This document shows, piece by piece, positions 46,318 through 56,100 of a stretch of 64,000 nucleotides of DNA. The position numbers and the translations under genes are program-made. The stretch covers positions 1-64,000 of the forward strand of contig REBA01000017.1 of NCBI GenBank assembly GCA_004294225.1. The letters run 5' to 3'. The stretch is from Cytophagales bacterium (GTDB lineage Bacteria > Bacteroidota > Bacteroidia > Cytophagales > Cytophagaceae). Numbering within the stretch: the stretch's first letter is position 1; each line of letters starts with the position of its first letter. Below the pieces are notes generated by a model. It worked only from the letters and a program-made list of their open reading frames with translations, ran no database searches and was not told the origin of the DNA.

Positions 46318-46412
46318 GTTGAATAATCTTAAAAAAATATTTTTTTTGCCTACTTAAATTTCATTAAATTTAGTTGTTATCAATTTAAATCCACAATTCT
46401 ATTCCTAATCTT

Positions 46413-46820
46413 ATGAGATATATTTTGTTTTTCTTTTTAAGCTTTTCGTTCTTTATCTCCAACGGACAAACTACCCAAGGCCCTAAAAATGGAGCCGTAA
46501 TTGGCTTTCCAATTACCTCACATGATTTTGGAGATATTATTCAAGGCGATAAAGTTTCTTTTGTTTTCAAATACAAAAACACAGGAACAGAGCCATTAAT
46601 CATCAACGAAGTGCTTACTACTTGTGGTTGCACTGCTACTGAATGGAGCAAAACTCCATTAGCCCCTGGTGAAATAGGTTCATTATCTGCTTCTTTTAAC
46701 TCAGAAGGAAAAATGGGCAGACAAAACAAGGTGATAACTATACTTTCAAATGCCACCAATAATGCTGCTACTATTAGCCTAGTATGCAATGTTCTTCCAT
46801 CTGCTAATTCTACAAAATAA
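46413..46820 (+). CDS. Exported DUF1573 domain protein
   Basis: 135 residues: signal peptide (1-18) then one DUF1573 Ig-like domain with the conserved HDFGDIIQGDKVSFVFKYKNTG and TTCGCTATEWSKTPLAPGE segments. DUF1573 proteins are abundant in Bacteroidota and other environmental bacteria; role unknown, presumably extracytoplasmic binding. The OmpA-family gene begins 4 bases later, suggesting an envelope-related operon. Confidence 0.88.
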   Translation: MRYILFFFLSFSFFISNGQTTQGPKNGAVIGFPITSHDFGDIIQGDKVSFVFKYKNTGTEPLIINEVLTTCGCTATEWSKTPLAPGEIGSLSASFNSEGKMGRQNKVITILSNATNNAATISLVCNVLPSANSTK

Positions 46821-46824
46821 CATA

Positions 46825-48183
46825 ATGAAATTTAGAATACCTTTTCTTATTTTATTGATGTTTTTGCTTCCTATGCTTGGAAATGCACAAAAGCAGAAGA
46901 TGCTTGTCTATGATTTCAACAATACCTTGGCAGATACAAGCAATAAAAGAGTACCATTAGCCGAGCTAGAAAAACCTGGCTATTTTGCCACCGACACCAT
47001 CAAAGAACTTGGTGGAATTGCCAAAAAAGTATATTGTTTCGGCTTAAATAGCGGAATTGCTTTTGATAATGCAGAAGCTGGAAAACCAATCAGAGAGGGA
47101 TATTCCATTGAAATTTATTTTAAGTTAGACATGTATAATGCATGGAAAAGGGTGCTAGATTTTAAAAATAAAAAATCGGATACAGGCCCATACATTTATT
47201 TAAGAAAAGTCAGTTTCTATAAATATGGCTCCGCAGACATGAAACCGATTCAGCCGGGTAATTATATACATTATATATTTACAAGGGACTCCGCCAGCCA
47301 AAATTCTCAAATTTTTATCAACGGAAATCTGATTTATCAATTCAAAGATTCTTTAAAATTGGCAACTTTAGATAAGTATAATTATCTTAATTTATTTCAT
47401 GATAACATGAGCATGGGAAATGAAGCCAGTGCAGGAAAAATAGCCTTACTTAAAGTATATGACCATGTCGTAACAAAAGAGAAAGTTAAAGAAAATTTTG
47501 ATCAATTAGTTCCAACATTCAAAGCCCTTAATAATAGACCAGAGCCACCAAAGCAACTTCCAGAAGTAATCGTAAAGGGCAATATCGTAGACAAAAGAAA
47601 TGGTGCACCTACTCCTGCCAAAGTGAATTTTGAAAGAACCTCAGACAACGGCCTAGTAAAGTCTATTGACAACAATCCCACCACAGGAGATTATGAACTC
47701 AAATTAAGAGTGGGTCAGCAATACTTATTTTCAGCCACTGCCAAAGGATTTATGGGCTTTACGGATGTACTAGATTTATCAAATGTAGATGGAAAAACCC
47801 CCATCATTAAAGACATTGAATTAAGCAGAATGGAGCTTGGCAAAACTATTACCTTAAATAGAATTATTTTCAAACAAGGTACTCCTGAAATGCTTTCAGC
47901 ATCCTATGATGAGTTAGACAAACTTGTAATGATGATGAAAGAAAATGCAAAAATGGAAATAGAACTAAGTGGTCATACCGATAACCAAGGCAATGCAAAG
48001 ATGAACATCGAGCTTTCTGAAGAAAGAGTAAAAGCTGTTAAAGATTATCTAGTAAGTAATGGTATTGATAAAAAAAGAATCTCCGGCAAAGGCTACGGAG
48101 GTAGTAAACCTGTAGCAAGTAATGCAACAGAAAATACTCGAAAATTAAATAGAAGAGTAGAGTTTGTTATTAGAAAATACTAA
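46825..48183 (+). CDS. OmpA-family outer-membrane protein with LamG-like domain
   Basis: 452 residues from the ATG at 46825 (MKFRIPFLILL); the longer frame from 46789 overlaps the DUF1573 gene. Order: signal peptide, a concanavalin/LamG-like domain (about 30-230), a carboxypeptidase-regulatory-like beta domain (about 250-340), and a C-terminal OmpA peptidoglycan-binding domain with ELSGHTDNQGN and NRRVEFVI. It would anchor the outer membrane to peptidoglycan and display a ligand-binding domain. It ends one base before the convergent truB stop. Confidence 0.88.
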   Translation: MKFRIPFLILLMFLLPMLGNAQKQKMLVYDFNNTLADTSNKRVPLAELEKPGYFATDTIKELGGIAKKVYCFGLNSGIAFDNAEAGKPIREGYSIEIYFKLDMYNAWKRVLDFKNKKSDTGPYIYLRKVSFYKYGSADMKPIQPGNYIHYIFTRDSASQNSQIFINGNLIYQFKDSLKLATLDKYNYLNLFHDNMSMGNEASAGKIALLKVYDHVVTKEKVKENFDQLVPTFKALNNRPEPPKQLPEVIVKGNIVDKRNGAPTPAKVNFERTSDNGLVKSIDNNPTTGDYELKLRVGQQYLFSATAKGFMGFTDVLDLSNVDGKTPIIKDIELSRMELGKTITLNRIIFKQGTPEMLSASYDELDKLVMMMKENAKMEIELSGHTDNQGNAKMNIELSEERVKAVKDYLVSNGIDKKRISGKGYGGSKPVASNATENTRKLNRRVEFVIRKY

Positions 48184-48870
48184 TCAATTCAATTCTTTTC
48201 TTAAATTCTTAGCTTGTGCTATAAAGTCATCTAAAAGCCAAGCATCAGCAATATCCATTGTTCCAACTTTTGTTCTCCTTAAAGAAGATAAGTATGCACC
48301 AACTCCTAATTTTATCCCAAAGTCTCTAGCTATGCTTCTGACATATGTTCCTTTTGAGCAAGTTAATCTAAAACTAATTACAGGGGACTGAGTATCGGTA
48401 ATTTCAAAATCAAATATTTCAATATTTCTAGCCTTAATCTGTAGTTCTTCTCCTTTTCTTGCCAATTTATACAACCTTACACCATCCACTTGAATAGCAG
48501 AGTACATAGGTGGAATTTGTTCTTGAGCTCCAATCATAGATTGTGCAACATCTAATATTTGATTTCTAGAAATATGGTTATAGTCTTGAAAATTTTCTTC
48601 GGGTGTTTCCAAATCGTAAGAAGGCGTAGTAGCTCCTATTCGAAAAGTACCTATATACTCTTTATTTTGTCCTTGAAGAGCATCAATAGTTTTTGTTTTT
48701 TTACCAGTGCAAATTACTAGTAAACCAGTAGCTAAAGGGTCTAAAGTACCTGCATGTCCTACTTTTTTGACCTTGATGCAGTTTCTTATTTTTTTTACTA
48801 TATCAAAGGAAGTCCATTCTAATGGCTTGTCTATCAAAATAACTTCCCCTGCTTCAAAATCCCAATTCAT
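48184..48870 (-). CDS. truB: tRNA pseudouridine-55 synthase
   Basis: 228 residues. The catalytic aspartate is D44 in HAGTLDPLATGLL; other family marks are KPLEWTSFDIV, QVPPMYSA-like IPPMYSAIQVDG and SKGTYVRSIARDFG. It converts U55 in the T-loop of tRNAs. It is the last gene of the ftsX-DUF3098-uppP-truB block, one base downstream of uppP. Confidence 0.95.
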   Translation of the reverse strand: MNWDFEAGEVILIDKPLEWTSFDIVKKIRNCIKVKKVGHAGTLDPLATGLLVICTGKKTKTIDALQGQNKEYIGTFRIGATTPSYDLETPEENFQDYNHISRNQILDVAQSMIGAQEQIPPMYSAIQVDGVRLYKLARKGEELQIKARNIEIFDFEITDTQSPVISFRLTCSKGTYVRSIARDFGIKLGVGAYLSSLRRTKVGTMDIADAWLLDDFIAQAKNLRKELN

Positions 48871-48871
48871 A

Positions 48872-49657
48872 TTAGGTAATTTGTAAGGGTACGCCAGCTA
48901 TAAGGAGAGTAAGTATTATGATGCCTAAAACTATTCTGTAATAACCAAAAAGTTTAAACCCATGCTTGTTGAGAAAACCGATTAAAAATTTAATAGCAAT
49001 AATGGCAACAACAAAAGCAAATAGATTCCCCAAAACTAGAATACTTAAATGCTCTGTCTGTATTTCTTTATAACTTTTCAGTAATTTATATGCTGTAGCA
49101 GCAAACATGGTGGGAACAGCAAGAAAAAAAGAAAATTCCGCTGCTGATTTTCTATTTAATCCCTGAGATAAGCCTCCAATAATTGTAGCTGCAGATCTTG
49201 ATACTCCAGGCATCATTGCAATACATTGAAAGAAACCAATCTTCAAGGCACTCCAATAAGACACTTCTGTTGTGTCAGAAGATGGATTAGATTTGAAAAT
49301 TTTATCTACAAAAAGCAAGAAAATACCACCTACCAATAAATTAATCGCTACTACTAGAGGACTCTCAAGCATTGCATCAATTTTTTTACTAAATAAAAAA
49401 CCAATAATTGCTGCGGGTATAAAAGCAATCAAAAGTTTAATATAAAAATCTATATTATTAAAAAACCTTTTCCAATATAGAACTACTACTGATAATATCG
49501 CACCAAACTGGATACAAACGGTAAATAATTTAGTAAACTCATTATCTTCTATTCCCATCATTGAAGAGGCTAAAATCATATGCCCTGTAGAAGAAATGGG
49601 TAAAAATTCTGTAATGCCTTCTATTATTGAAAGAATTATGGCTTGAAATAAATTCAT
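48872..49657 (-). CDS. uppP: Undecaprenyl-diphosphate phosphatase
   Basis: 261 residues, a multi-pass membrane protein. The two signature segments are [14 protein letters not shown] (residues 13-26) and [15 protein letters not shown]. It recycles the lipid carrier for cell-wall synthesis. It shares one base with the DUF3098 gene and is followed after one base by truB, the usual Bacteroidota order. Confidence 0.95.
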   Translation of the reverse strand: MNLFQAIILSIIEGITEFLPISSTGHMILASSMMGIEDNEFTKLFTVCIQFGAILSVVVLYWKRFFNNIDFYIKLLIAFIPAAIIGFLFSKKIDAMLESPLVVAINLLVGGIFLLFVDKIFKSNPSSDTTEVSYWSALKIGFFQCIAMMPGVSRSAATIIGGLSQGLNRKSAAEFSFFLAVPTMFAATAYKLLKSYKEIQTEHLSILVLGNLFAFVVAIIAIKFLIGFLNKHGFKLFGYYRIVLGIIILTLLIAGVPLQIT

Positions 49658-49875
49658 TAATCTCTTTTCTGTTTGTAAAAAATTGCAAAAAACTCAATTA
49701 CAAATCCTACTAACAATAATATAGGCCCAACTGTTAGACCCATGCTCCCAAAGCCGTATTCAGCCGTTTCCATAGTCATGACTATGTATCCAAGAAGCAA
49801 TACTCCTATGCCAGCGAGCATGATGATGTAATTGATTTTTGAAAATGCAAATCTTATCTGTGGTTTAGTACTCAT
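49657..49875 (-). CDS. DUF3098 small membrane protein
   Basis: 72 residues with two transmembrane helices ([15 protein letters not shown] and [16 protein letters not shown]). The family lies between ftsX and uppP throughout Bacteroidota, so an envelope or division role is likely but unproved. It overlaps the uppP start by one base. Confidence 0.88.
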   Translation of the reverse strand: MSTKPQIRFAFSKINYIIMLAGIGVLLLGYIVMTMETAEYGFGSMGLTVGPILLLVGFVIEFFAIFYKQKRD

Positions 49876-49895
49876 AATTATTTTGTTTAATTCTA

Positions 49896-50795
49896 TTAAT
49901 ATAAATCATCTAAAGACATTCTTAGGTATTTTCGAACTGCCTGATATGAACTTAATAATCCAATCAGCATTCCAGCAAATATAATTCCTCCGAATGCAAT
50001 CAATATTTTTTCTATTTCTTTTAACCTATCCAATTGTGGTATTTCATTATACCCATATTGTAGCAATCCAATTAAAATGAAGACTGCAATAAGTCCACTA
50101 AAGAAACCCTGAACAGTAGCATGCCACAAAAATGGCCTTTGAATAAAACTAGATTTTGCACCTACCAATTGCATACTTCTAATTAAAAATCGCTGAGAAT
50201 ATAAAGCTAACTTAATGGTGTTTCTAATAAGTAACACGGTAGTCAATAATAATATAATTGCAAAAAATATCAAGACCAAACCAATAAGTTTAACATTGGT
50301 GTTGATTTCAGAAACTAAATTAATAGGATAACTCACTTCAAATACTTCGGGAATGATTTTAATTTTTTCTACCGCCTGTGCTAACTTATCTTTCTCAAAA
50401 TAATTTTTATTAATCTTTATCACCAAAGATTCTCTTAGTGGATTATCCTCTAAAACATGAGAAAAATCTTCACCAGTATCAGTAATAAATTTCTTTGCAG
50501 CCTCTTCTTTGTTGATATGAACTATTTGAGCAGCCATATTTTTCTTCATTACGAAAGGCATTTTTCCTATAATATTTTTGATTGAATCAATCTTGGTATT
50601 ACTCACATCTTTTTTAAGATATACATGCAATTCTACATTTTCTTTAATAAGCTCAGAAAGCTTATTTGCATGAAGCACTAACATAGCAAAAAGACCAATC
50701 ACAAAGAGTGAAATGGTGATACTGAATACAACTGTGAAAGCAGGATAACTTCCCAGTTTTTTCTTTTTGGTATTGGTTGGTTTCTTAACAGGCAT
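49896..50795 (-). CDS. ftsX: Cell division protein FtsX
   Basis: 299 residues: a cytoplasmic N-terminus, one transmembrane helix, a periplasmic domain (about 55-165), and three C-terminal helices with RNTIKLALYSQRFLIRSMQLVGA before the second. With FtsE it forms the ABC-type complex controlling septal peptidoglycan hydrolases; ftsE is not adjacent. A TATGTTTG sequence at 50808-50815 on the - strand may be a -7 element, although it would give a very short leader. Confidence 0.9.
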   Translation of the reverse strand: MPVKKPTNTKKKKLGSYPAFTVVFSITISLFVIGLFAMLVLHANKLSELIKENVELHVYLKKDVSNTKIDSIKNIIGKMPFVMKKNMAAQIVHINKEEAAKKFITDTGEDFSHVLEDNPLRESLVIKINKNYFEKDKLAQAVEKIKIIPEVFEVSYPINLVSEINTNVKLIGLVLIFFAIILLLTTVLLIRNTIKLALYSQRFLIRSMQLVGAKSSFIQRPFLWHATVQGFFSGLIAVFILIGLLQYGYNEIPQLDRLKEIEKILIAFGGIIFAGMLIGLLSSYQAVRKYLRMSLDDLY

Positions 50796-50972
50796 AAATT
50801 TATACTACAAACATAAATCTTTTTTTATTTAAAAATATAGCTTGTTCAAAAACTAATTGAAAGACTTGCATTATTCAATATATGCTATGCCCTTTTTTTA
50901 AAAAAACCAAAAAACTGTAGATGGATTTTTTTTATCAGTTATAGATTATTTCTTTTGATTTACTGATAAAAT

Positions 50973-53900
50973 GTGTGCTTAGAAATCCCTACTTTTGATA
51001 GCGTAACTTTTAAGAACATAATTGTGAAAACTGAAGATTTAATAAATTTATATAAGAATGATGGATTTATTTCTAGCATCTCTAATGCACTGAGCAACTC
51101 ACCTACAGCACACTTTTTCTTCAAAGGACTTTATGGTAGTTCTGATTCATTAATAGCATCAGCCCTTGAAAGTAGTTCAAAAAACACCTTGTTTATTTTA
51201 AATGACAAAGAGGAAGCAGCTTATTTTTTTAATGATTTACAAGCCCTATTACCAGAAAAAGATATTTGTTTATTTCCCGCTTCTTATAAAAAAATATATC
51301 AATTTGAAGAAACAGAAAATGCCAATATTTTAATGAGAGCAGAAGTTCTCTCTAAGCTGAATCAAAATGAAAACGGTTTATGGATGGTAAGTTCGCCAGA
51401 AGCGCTAGCCGAAAAAGTAATTAACCAACAATCGCTCTTAGAAAATACCTTTAAAGTAAAAATAGGAGAAAAGATAGACACCTCTTTCCTATCAGAGCTA
51501 CTGCATAGTTATGATTTTGAAAAAACAGACTTTGTTTTTGAGTCAGGACAATTTTCAGTAAGAGGAGGTATCATTGATGTTTATTCTTATTCCAACGAAT
51601 TGCCCTACCGTATAGAACTTTTTGGCAATGAAGTCGAGAGTATTAGAACCTTTAATCCTAATACTCAGATTTCTGAATCGATATTGCACGAATTTTCTAT
51701 TTTACCCAATGTACAAACAAGATTAATTCAAGAGTCTAGAACTTCATTTTTTGATTTTATAGGTTCTAATACAACTATTTGGATCAAAGACGTCAAATTT
51801 ACCTCAGAAATTATTCAAAAATATTTTCAAAAATGTGAGCAACAATTTAAAGAAATACAAAACCAAACTGGGGGTTCCAAGCTTATCACCCAGCCTTCTG
51901 AATTGTTTGATTCTAAAGAAGAATTTTTAGCAAAAATTGAAAAACTACAAATTATAGAATTTGGAAATAATCAATTCTTTCCTCATTCAACAATTTTTGA
52001 TTTCAAAACCAAAAAGCAACCTTTATTTCACAAGGATTTCGAAGTGCTCGTAGAAGATATTAGAATAAAACAAAATTCAGGATATCTATGCCTTATAGCA
52101 TCTGATTCCATAAGACAATTAGAACGATTAGAAAGTATTTTTCATGAACTAGACCCAACACTAAAAGTAAACAAGGTAAATCTAGCCTTTAGAGAAGGGT
52201 TTATAGATGAACTCAATAAAATTTTAATTTACACCGATCATCAAATTTTTGAAAGATTTCATAAATATAAGATTAAAGAAAAATTCACAAAATCTAAATC
52301 GCTTACACTAAAAGAACTAAGAACACTTCATCCTGGAGATTATGTAACTCACCTAGAACATGGCATTTGTCGTTTTGTTGGTCTAGAAAAAGTAGAAGTA
52401 GGCGGCAGGCAGCAAGAAGCTATTAGGCTTGTCTTTAGAGATGATGATTTGATGTACATAAGCATTCACGCTTTACACAAAATTGCTAAGTATAGTGGCA
52501 AAGAAGGAGTGGCACCGCAAATGACTAAATTAGGCTCTGGCGACTGGGATGCAAAAAAGAAAAAAGTAAAACGCCAAGTTCAAGAAATCGCTAAAGATTT
52601 AATCGATTTATACGCAAAAAGAAAAGCTAGCCAAGGCTTCAAGTATAGCCCTGACAGCTTTTTACAAACAGAGCTAGAATCTTCCTTTATCTACGAAGAT
52701 ACCCCAGATCAAAGCAAAGCAACTTCAGATGTCAAAGCAGATATGGAACTCCCTAACCCAATGGATAGGCTAGTTTGTGGAGACGTGGGTTTTGGAAAAA
52801 CTGAAATCGCCATTAGAGCTGCCTTCAAAGCTGTTTGCGACAATAAACAAGTGGCTGTGCTGGTACCGACTACAATTCTTGCAATGCAGCATTTCAAAAC
52901 CTTCAGTGGTAGGTTAGAAAAATTCCCTTGCTCTATAGAATATATCAATAGGTTTAAAACTACACAACAAATAAAAGATACTATAAAGAGAGTTGCTGAA
53001 GGGAAAACCCAAATTCTTATAGGTACTCATCGCTTAATCAATAAAGATGTTGCATTTAAAGATTTGGGCTTATTAATTATTGACGAAGAACAAAAATTTG
53101 GAGTAAAAGTAAAGGAGAAACTTAAAGAAATTAAAATCAATGTAGATACGCTGACCCTTACAGCAACACCGATACCAAGAACTTTACATTTCTCTCTTAT
53201 GGGTGCTAGAGATTTGTCTATAATTGCTACCCCTCCACCAAATAGACAACCTGTAACTACTCAGCTTCATCCCTATGACGATATTGTTATTAGAGATGCT
53301 ATAGTCTTGGAATTAAAGAGAAAAGGCCAAGTATTTTTTGTACACAATAGAGTGATGGATATCGAACAAATAGCTGACAAAATACGCCAATTAGTTCCAG
53401 ATGCAAAGATTGGTATAGCACATGGACAAATGGAAGGGGAAAAACTAGAAAAAGTAATGATGAAATTTGTTGAAGCTGAATACGATATTTTAGTTTCTAC
53501 AAATATCATCGAATCTGGTCTTGACATCCCTAATGCAAATACCATTATAATCAATCACGCACATATGTTTGGTCTTTCAGATTTACATCAAATGCGAGGA
53601 CGAGTTGGGCGTTCAAACAAAAAAGCTTATTGCTACTTTATTACCCCCCCAATAAATCTTCTTCCTTCTGATGCGAGAAAAAGATTAAGTGCATTAGAAG
53701 AGTTTTCTGAACTAGGAGATGGCTTCAAAGTAGCGATGAGAGATATGGATATCAGAGGAGCTGGAAGCCTTTTTGGTGCCGAACAAAGTGGTTTTATAAC
53801 AGACGTTGGGTTTGAGGTTTATCATAAAATACTGGACGAAGCTATACTTGAATTAAAACAAACCGACTATAAAGATCTTTTTGTTCATGAGCTTGAGGCA

Positions 53901-54389
53901 CTAAATCTAAAAAAGCTACAATCAGATTGCTCTATAGAAACTGATCTATCGATTCTGATTCCAGAGAAATATGTAAGTAATATTACAGAGCGACTTAGCT
54001 TATATTCTGCCTTAGACAATGTCAATAATCAAAAAGATCTGGATGTATTTATCCATCAAATAATAGATCGTTTCGGTCCTTTGCCAAGCGAAGTAAGTGA
54101 TTTGACCGAAACAGTAAAAATGAGATGGTTGGCAGAAAGTTTGGGAATTGAGAAACTTATTCTGAAAAACGATAGCCTAAAATGTTTTTTGCCTTCTGCA
54201 GACAATGAATACTATTATCAATCTGAAATTTTTGGAAGAATTTTAAAATTTATACAATCTAGACCCAAAGGTTGTTCATTAAAAGATGTAAACAAAAAAC
54301 TGGTTTTAGGTTTTGATACTGTTCTAAGTATTGACGAAGCCCTTTCTATCCTAAGAAAAATAAATGAAGAAGAAGTTGTGGAGGCTTAA
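50973..54389 (+). CDS. mfd: Transcription-repair coupling factor
   Basis: 1138 residues. Order: UvrB-homology domains (1-380), RNA-polymerase-interaction domain starting at LHPGDYVTHLEHGICRFVGL (about 450), and the RecG-like translocase with Walker A GDVGFGKT (about 603-610), DEEQ box (about 704) and TRG motif region, then the C-terminal autoinhibitory domain. It removes stalled RNA polymerase and recruits UvrA. A GTG at 51024 is an alternative start that would trim 17 residues. A terminator follows directly. Confidence 0.95.
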   Translation: MCLEIPTFDSVTFKNIIVKTEDLINLYKNDGFISSISNALSNSPTAHFFFKGLYGSSDSLIASALESSSKNTLFILNDKEEAAYFFNDLQALLPEKDICLFPASYKKIYQFEETENANILMRAEVLSKLNQNENGLWMVSSPEALAEKVINQQSLLENTFKVKIGEKIDTSFLSELLHSYDFEKTDFVFESGQFSVRGGIIDVYSYSNELPYRIELFGNEVESIRTFNPNTQISESILHEFSILPNVQTRLIQESRTSFFDFIGSNTTIWIKDVKFTSEIIQKYFQKCEQQFKEIQNQTGGSKLITQPSELFDSKEEFLAKIEKLQIIEFGNNQFFPHSTIFDFKTKKQPLFHKDFEVLVEDIRIKQNSGYLCLIASDSIRQLERLESIFHELDPTLKVNKVNLAFREGFIDELNKILIYTDHQIFERFHKYKIKEKFTKSKSLTLKELRTLHPGDYVTHLEHGICRFVGLEKVEVGGRQQEAIRLVFRDDDLMYISIHALHKIAKYSGKEGVAPQMTKLGSGDWDAKKKKVKRQVQEIAKDLIDLYAKRKASQGFKYSPDSFLQTELESSFIYEDTPDQSKATSDVKADMELPNPMDRLVCGDVGFGKTEIAIRAAFKAVCDNKQVAVLVPTTILAMQHFKTFSGRLEKFPCSIEYINRFKTTQQIKDTIKRVAEGKTQILIGTHRLINKDVAFKDLGLLIIDEEQKFGVKVKEKLKEIKINVDTLTLTATPIPRTLHFSLMGARDLSIIATPPPNRQPVTTQLHPYDDIVIRDAIVLELKRKGQVFFVHNRVMDIEQIADKIRQLVPDAKIGIAHGQMEGEKLEKVMMKFVEAEYDILVSTNIIESGLDIPNANTIIINHAHMFGLSDLHQMRGRVGRSNKKAYCYFITPPINLLPSDARKRLSALEEFSELGDGFKVAMRDMDIRGAGSLFGAEQSGFITDVGFEVYHKILDEAILELKQTDYKDLFVHELEALNLKKLQSDCSIETDLSILIPEKYVSNITERLSLYSALDNVNNQKDLDVFIHQIIDRFGPLPSEVSDLTETVKMRWLAESLGIEKLILKNDSLKCFLPSADNEYYYQSEIFGRILKFIQSRPKGCSLKDVNKKLVLGFDTVLSIDEALSILRKINEEEVVEA

Positions 54390-54402
54390 AAATAATTAAA
54401 GA

Positions 54403-54437
54403 AAAAAGAAACCATTTAATTTCCATGGTTTCTTTTT
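54403..54437. terminator. Terminator between mfd and the Hc1 gene
   Basis: A 13-base stem (54403-54415 with 54425-54437) around a 9-base loop; the core is GAAACCAT / ATGGTTTC with A and T runs on the outside. Placed in a convergent junction and able to act on both strands. Confidence 0.85.
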
Positions 54438-54466
54438 AATGCCTTAAAACGCTGGTTTGATAATAA

Positions 54467-54646
54467 CTACTCTCCGTTGTTCTTTTTATCTTGAACCTCG
54501 ATTCTAATATCTTGAGCTAATGTTTTTAGGTCTTGCATACCTTTTCTAACTCTAGTTCCAGCAGCAGAGTTGTTCTTGTCATAAAATTTAATAACATCTT
54601 CTTCGATAGATGCTACTAAGGATTTAATTTGTTCAAATTTGTTCAT
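54467..54646 (-). CDS. Histone H1-like protein Hc1
   Basis: A 59-residue gene on the - strand, starting MNKFEQIKSLVASIEED and ending QDKKNNGE, with the central NSAAGTRVRKGMQDLKTLAQ segment. This matches the short Hc1-family proteins that are widespread in Bacteroidota, named after the chlamydial H1-like protein. It is largely helical and mixed-charge rather than strongly basic, so DNA binding is assumed from family rather than visible. Its promoter lies in the 100 bases upstream; it converges on mfd. Confidence 0.85.
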   Translation of the reverse strand: MNKFEQIKSLVASIEEDVIKFYDKNNSAAGTRVRKGMQDLKTLAQDIRIEVQDKKNNGE

Positions 54647-54747
54647 AGGAAATATACTTTTAATTGTGAAATTTGGAAATAGAAAAGTAAGATAATAATT
54701 TTTATTTAAAGTTCTATTTATAAGATTATTAAATTATTAAAAAAAAT

Positions 54748-55992
54748 CTATACAGAAATATTAGATAGACTTTTTACGTACATTTTATTTTTTAATTTAT
54801 GTGCAATTTCTTCAAACGCTTTTAAAGTATAATTCACATCATCAATACTGTGAACAGCAGTAGGGATGATTCTCAACATTAGGATATCTTTAGGCACTAC
54901 AGGGTAAACTACTATTGAACAAAAGATTCCATAGTTTTCTCTTAAATCTATAGTAAGTTGCGCTGCTTCGCTTTCGTTTCCACTCAAGATAACAGGGGTA
55001 ACAACTGATTGAGTTCTTCCTATATTAAAACCTCTTTCTCTTAACCCTGACTGAAAAGCTTTAGCAACCTTCCATAGATTTTCTTTCATTTCTGGGTGCT
55101 TTTTTAACAATTCTAATCTTTTTCTTAATCCCACTATGAAAGGCATTGGAAGTGTCTTTGCAAAAATCTGAGAACGAGTATTGTACCTTAAATATTCAAT
55201 TACCTGTTCTTTGCTAGATACAAATGCTCCAATACAGGACATAGATTTAGCAAACGTAGAAAAATAAATATCAATTTCATCTTGAACTCCTAGCTCTTCG
55301 CCAGTTCCAGCACCTGTTTTGCCCATAGTACCAAAACCATGTGCATCATCAACCATTAATCTAAAACTAAATTCTTCTTTTAAAGCAACAATTTCATTCA
55401 ACTTGCCCAAATCTCCTGCCATACCAAACACTCCTTCGGTAATTACAAGAATAGAACCGTTGGTATCACTAACCAATTTAGTAGCTCTTTCTAATTGCTT
55501 ACGCAAACCATCCATATCATTATGGGCATAAACAAATCTTTTTCCTTGATGAAGCCTAACACCGTCAACTATACATGCATGCGATTCAGAATCATATATT
55601 ACTACATCATGTCTAGTAAGCAATGCATCTATTACAGACATAATACCTTGATAACCATAGTTAAGTAACATTGTATCTTCTTTTCCCATGAATTCAGATA
55701 GTTCTTCTTCGAATTGCTCAATTAGGTTTGAATTTCCTGACATCATTCTGGCTCCCATGGGATAAGCCAGTCCATATTCTTGAGTTCCTTCGTTATCTGC
55801 CTTTCTAACTTCAGGGTGATTGGCTAAGCCAAGATAGTTATTTAGACTCCAAACAAGCATTTCTTTACCACGAAATTTCATTCTCGGTCCAATTTCACCC
55901 TCTAATTTAGGGAATGCAAAATATCCATGTGCTAGTGAAGAATGTTTACCCAATGGGCCTCTGTCGGAAAGTAATTTTTCAAAAAGATCCAA
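54748..55992 (-). CDS. Serine palmitoyltransferase (alpha-oxoamine synthase family)
   Basis: 414 residues. The PLP lysine is K249 in STFAKSMSCIGAF, with H138, D215/D216 and H218 (MVDDAHGFG) as the other cofactor residues. The fold is shared by KBL, BioF and SPT; the N-terminal MKFRGKEMLVWSLNNYLGLANHPEV and AYPMGARMMSGN stretches fit bacterial SPT best, and Bacteroidota are known sphingolipid makers. It would form 3-ketosphinganine from serine and palmitoyl-CoA. No BioF neighbours are present, against a biotin role. Confidence 0.82.
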   Translation of the reverse strand: MDLFEKLLSDRGPLGKHSSLAHGYFAFPKLEGEIGPRMKFRGKEMLVWSLNNYLGLANHPEVRKADNEGTQEYGLAYPMGARMMSGNSNLIEQFEEELSEFMGKEDTMLLNYGYQGIMSVIDALLTRHDVVIYDSESHACIVDGVRLHQGKRFVYAHNDMDGLRKQLERATKLVSDTNGSILVITEGVFGMAGDLGKLNEIVALKEEFSFRLMVDDAHGFGTMGKTGAGTGEELGVQDEIDIYFSTFAKSMSCIGAFVSSKEQVIEYLRYNTRSQIFAKTLPMPFIVGLRKRLELLKKHPEMKENLWKVAKAFQSGLRERGFNIGRTQSVVTPVILSGNESEAAQLTIDLRENYGIFCSIVVYPVVPKDILMLRIIPTAVHSIDDVNYTLKAFEEIAHKLKNKMYVKSLSNISV

Positions 55993-56044
55993 AATAAATA
56001 ATAATTTTAGGTTAAGTAATTGTTTCTATTTTTTTATTAATCTA

Positions 56045-56052
56045 CAAAATTA
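56045..56052 (-). promoter_or_regulatory. Candidate -7 element of the SPT gene
   Basis: TAATTTTG on the - strand, an exact fit to TAnnTTTG, about 53 bases upstream of the SPT start. No good TTTG is found at the expected -33 distance, so the call is tentative. Confidence 0.4.
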
Positions 56053-56100
56053 AAAAATTAAAACTAAGAGAAAAGGACTGTTTTTAATTTTTATTTATTA

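Noticed and set aside
54748-55992. 2-amino-3-ketobutyrate ligase or BioF instead of serine palmitoyltransferase
   Set aside because: The fold cannot exclude them, but there are no threonine dehydrogenase or biotin genes nearby, and the N-terminal and glycine-rich segments fit bacterial SPT better.
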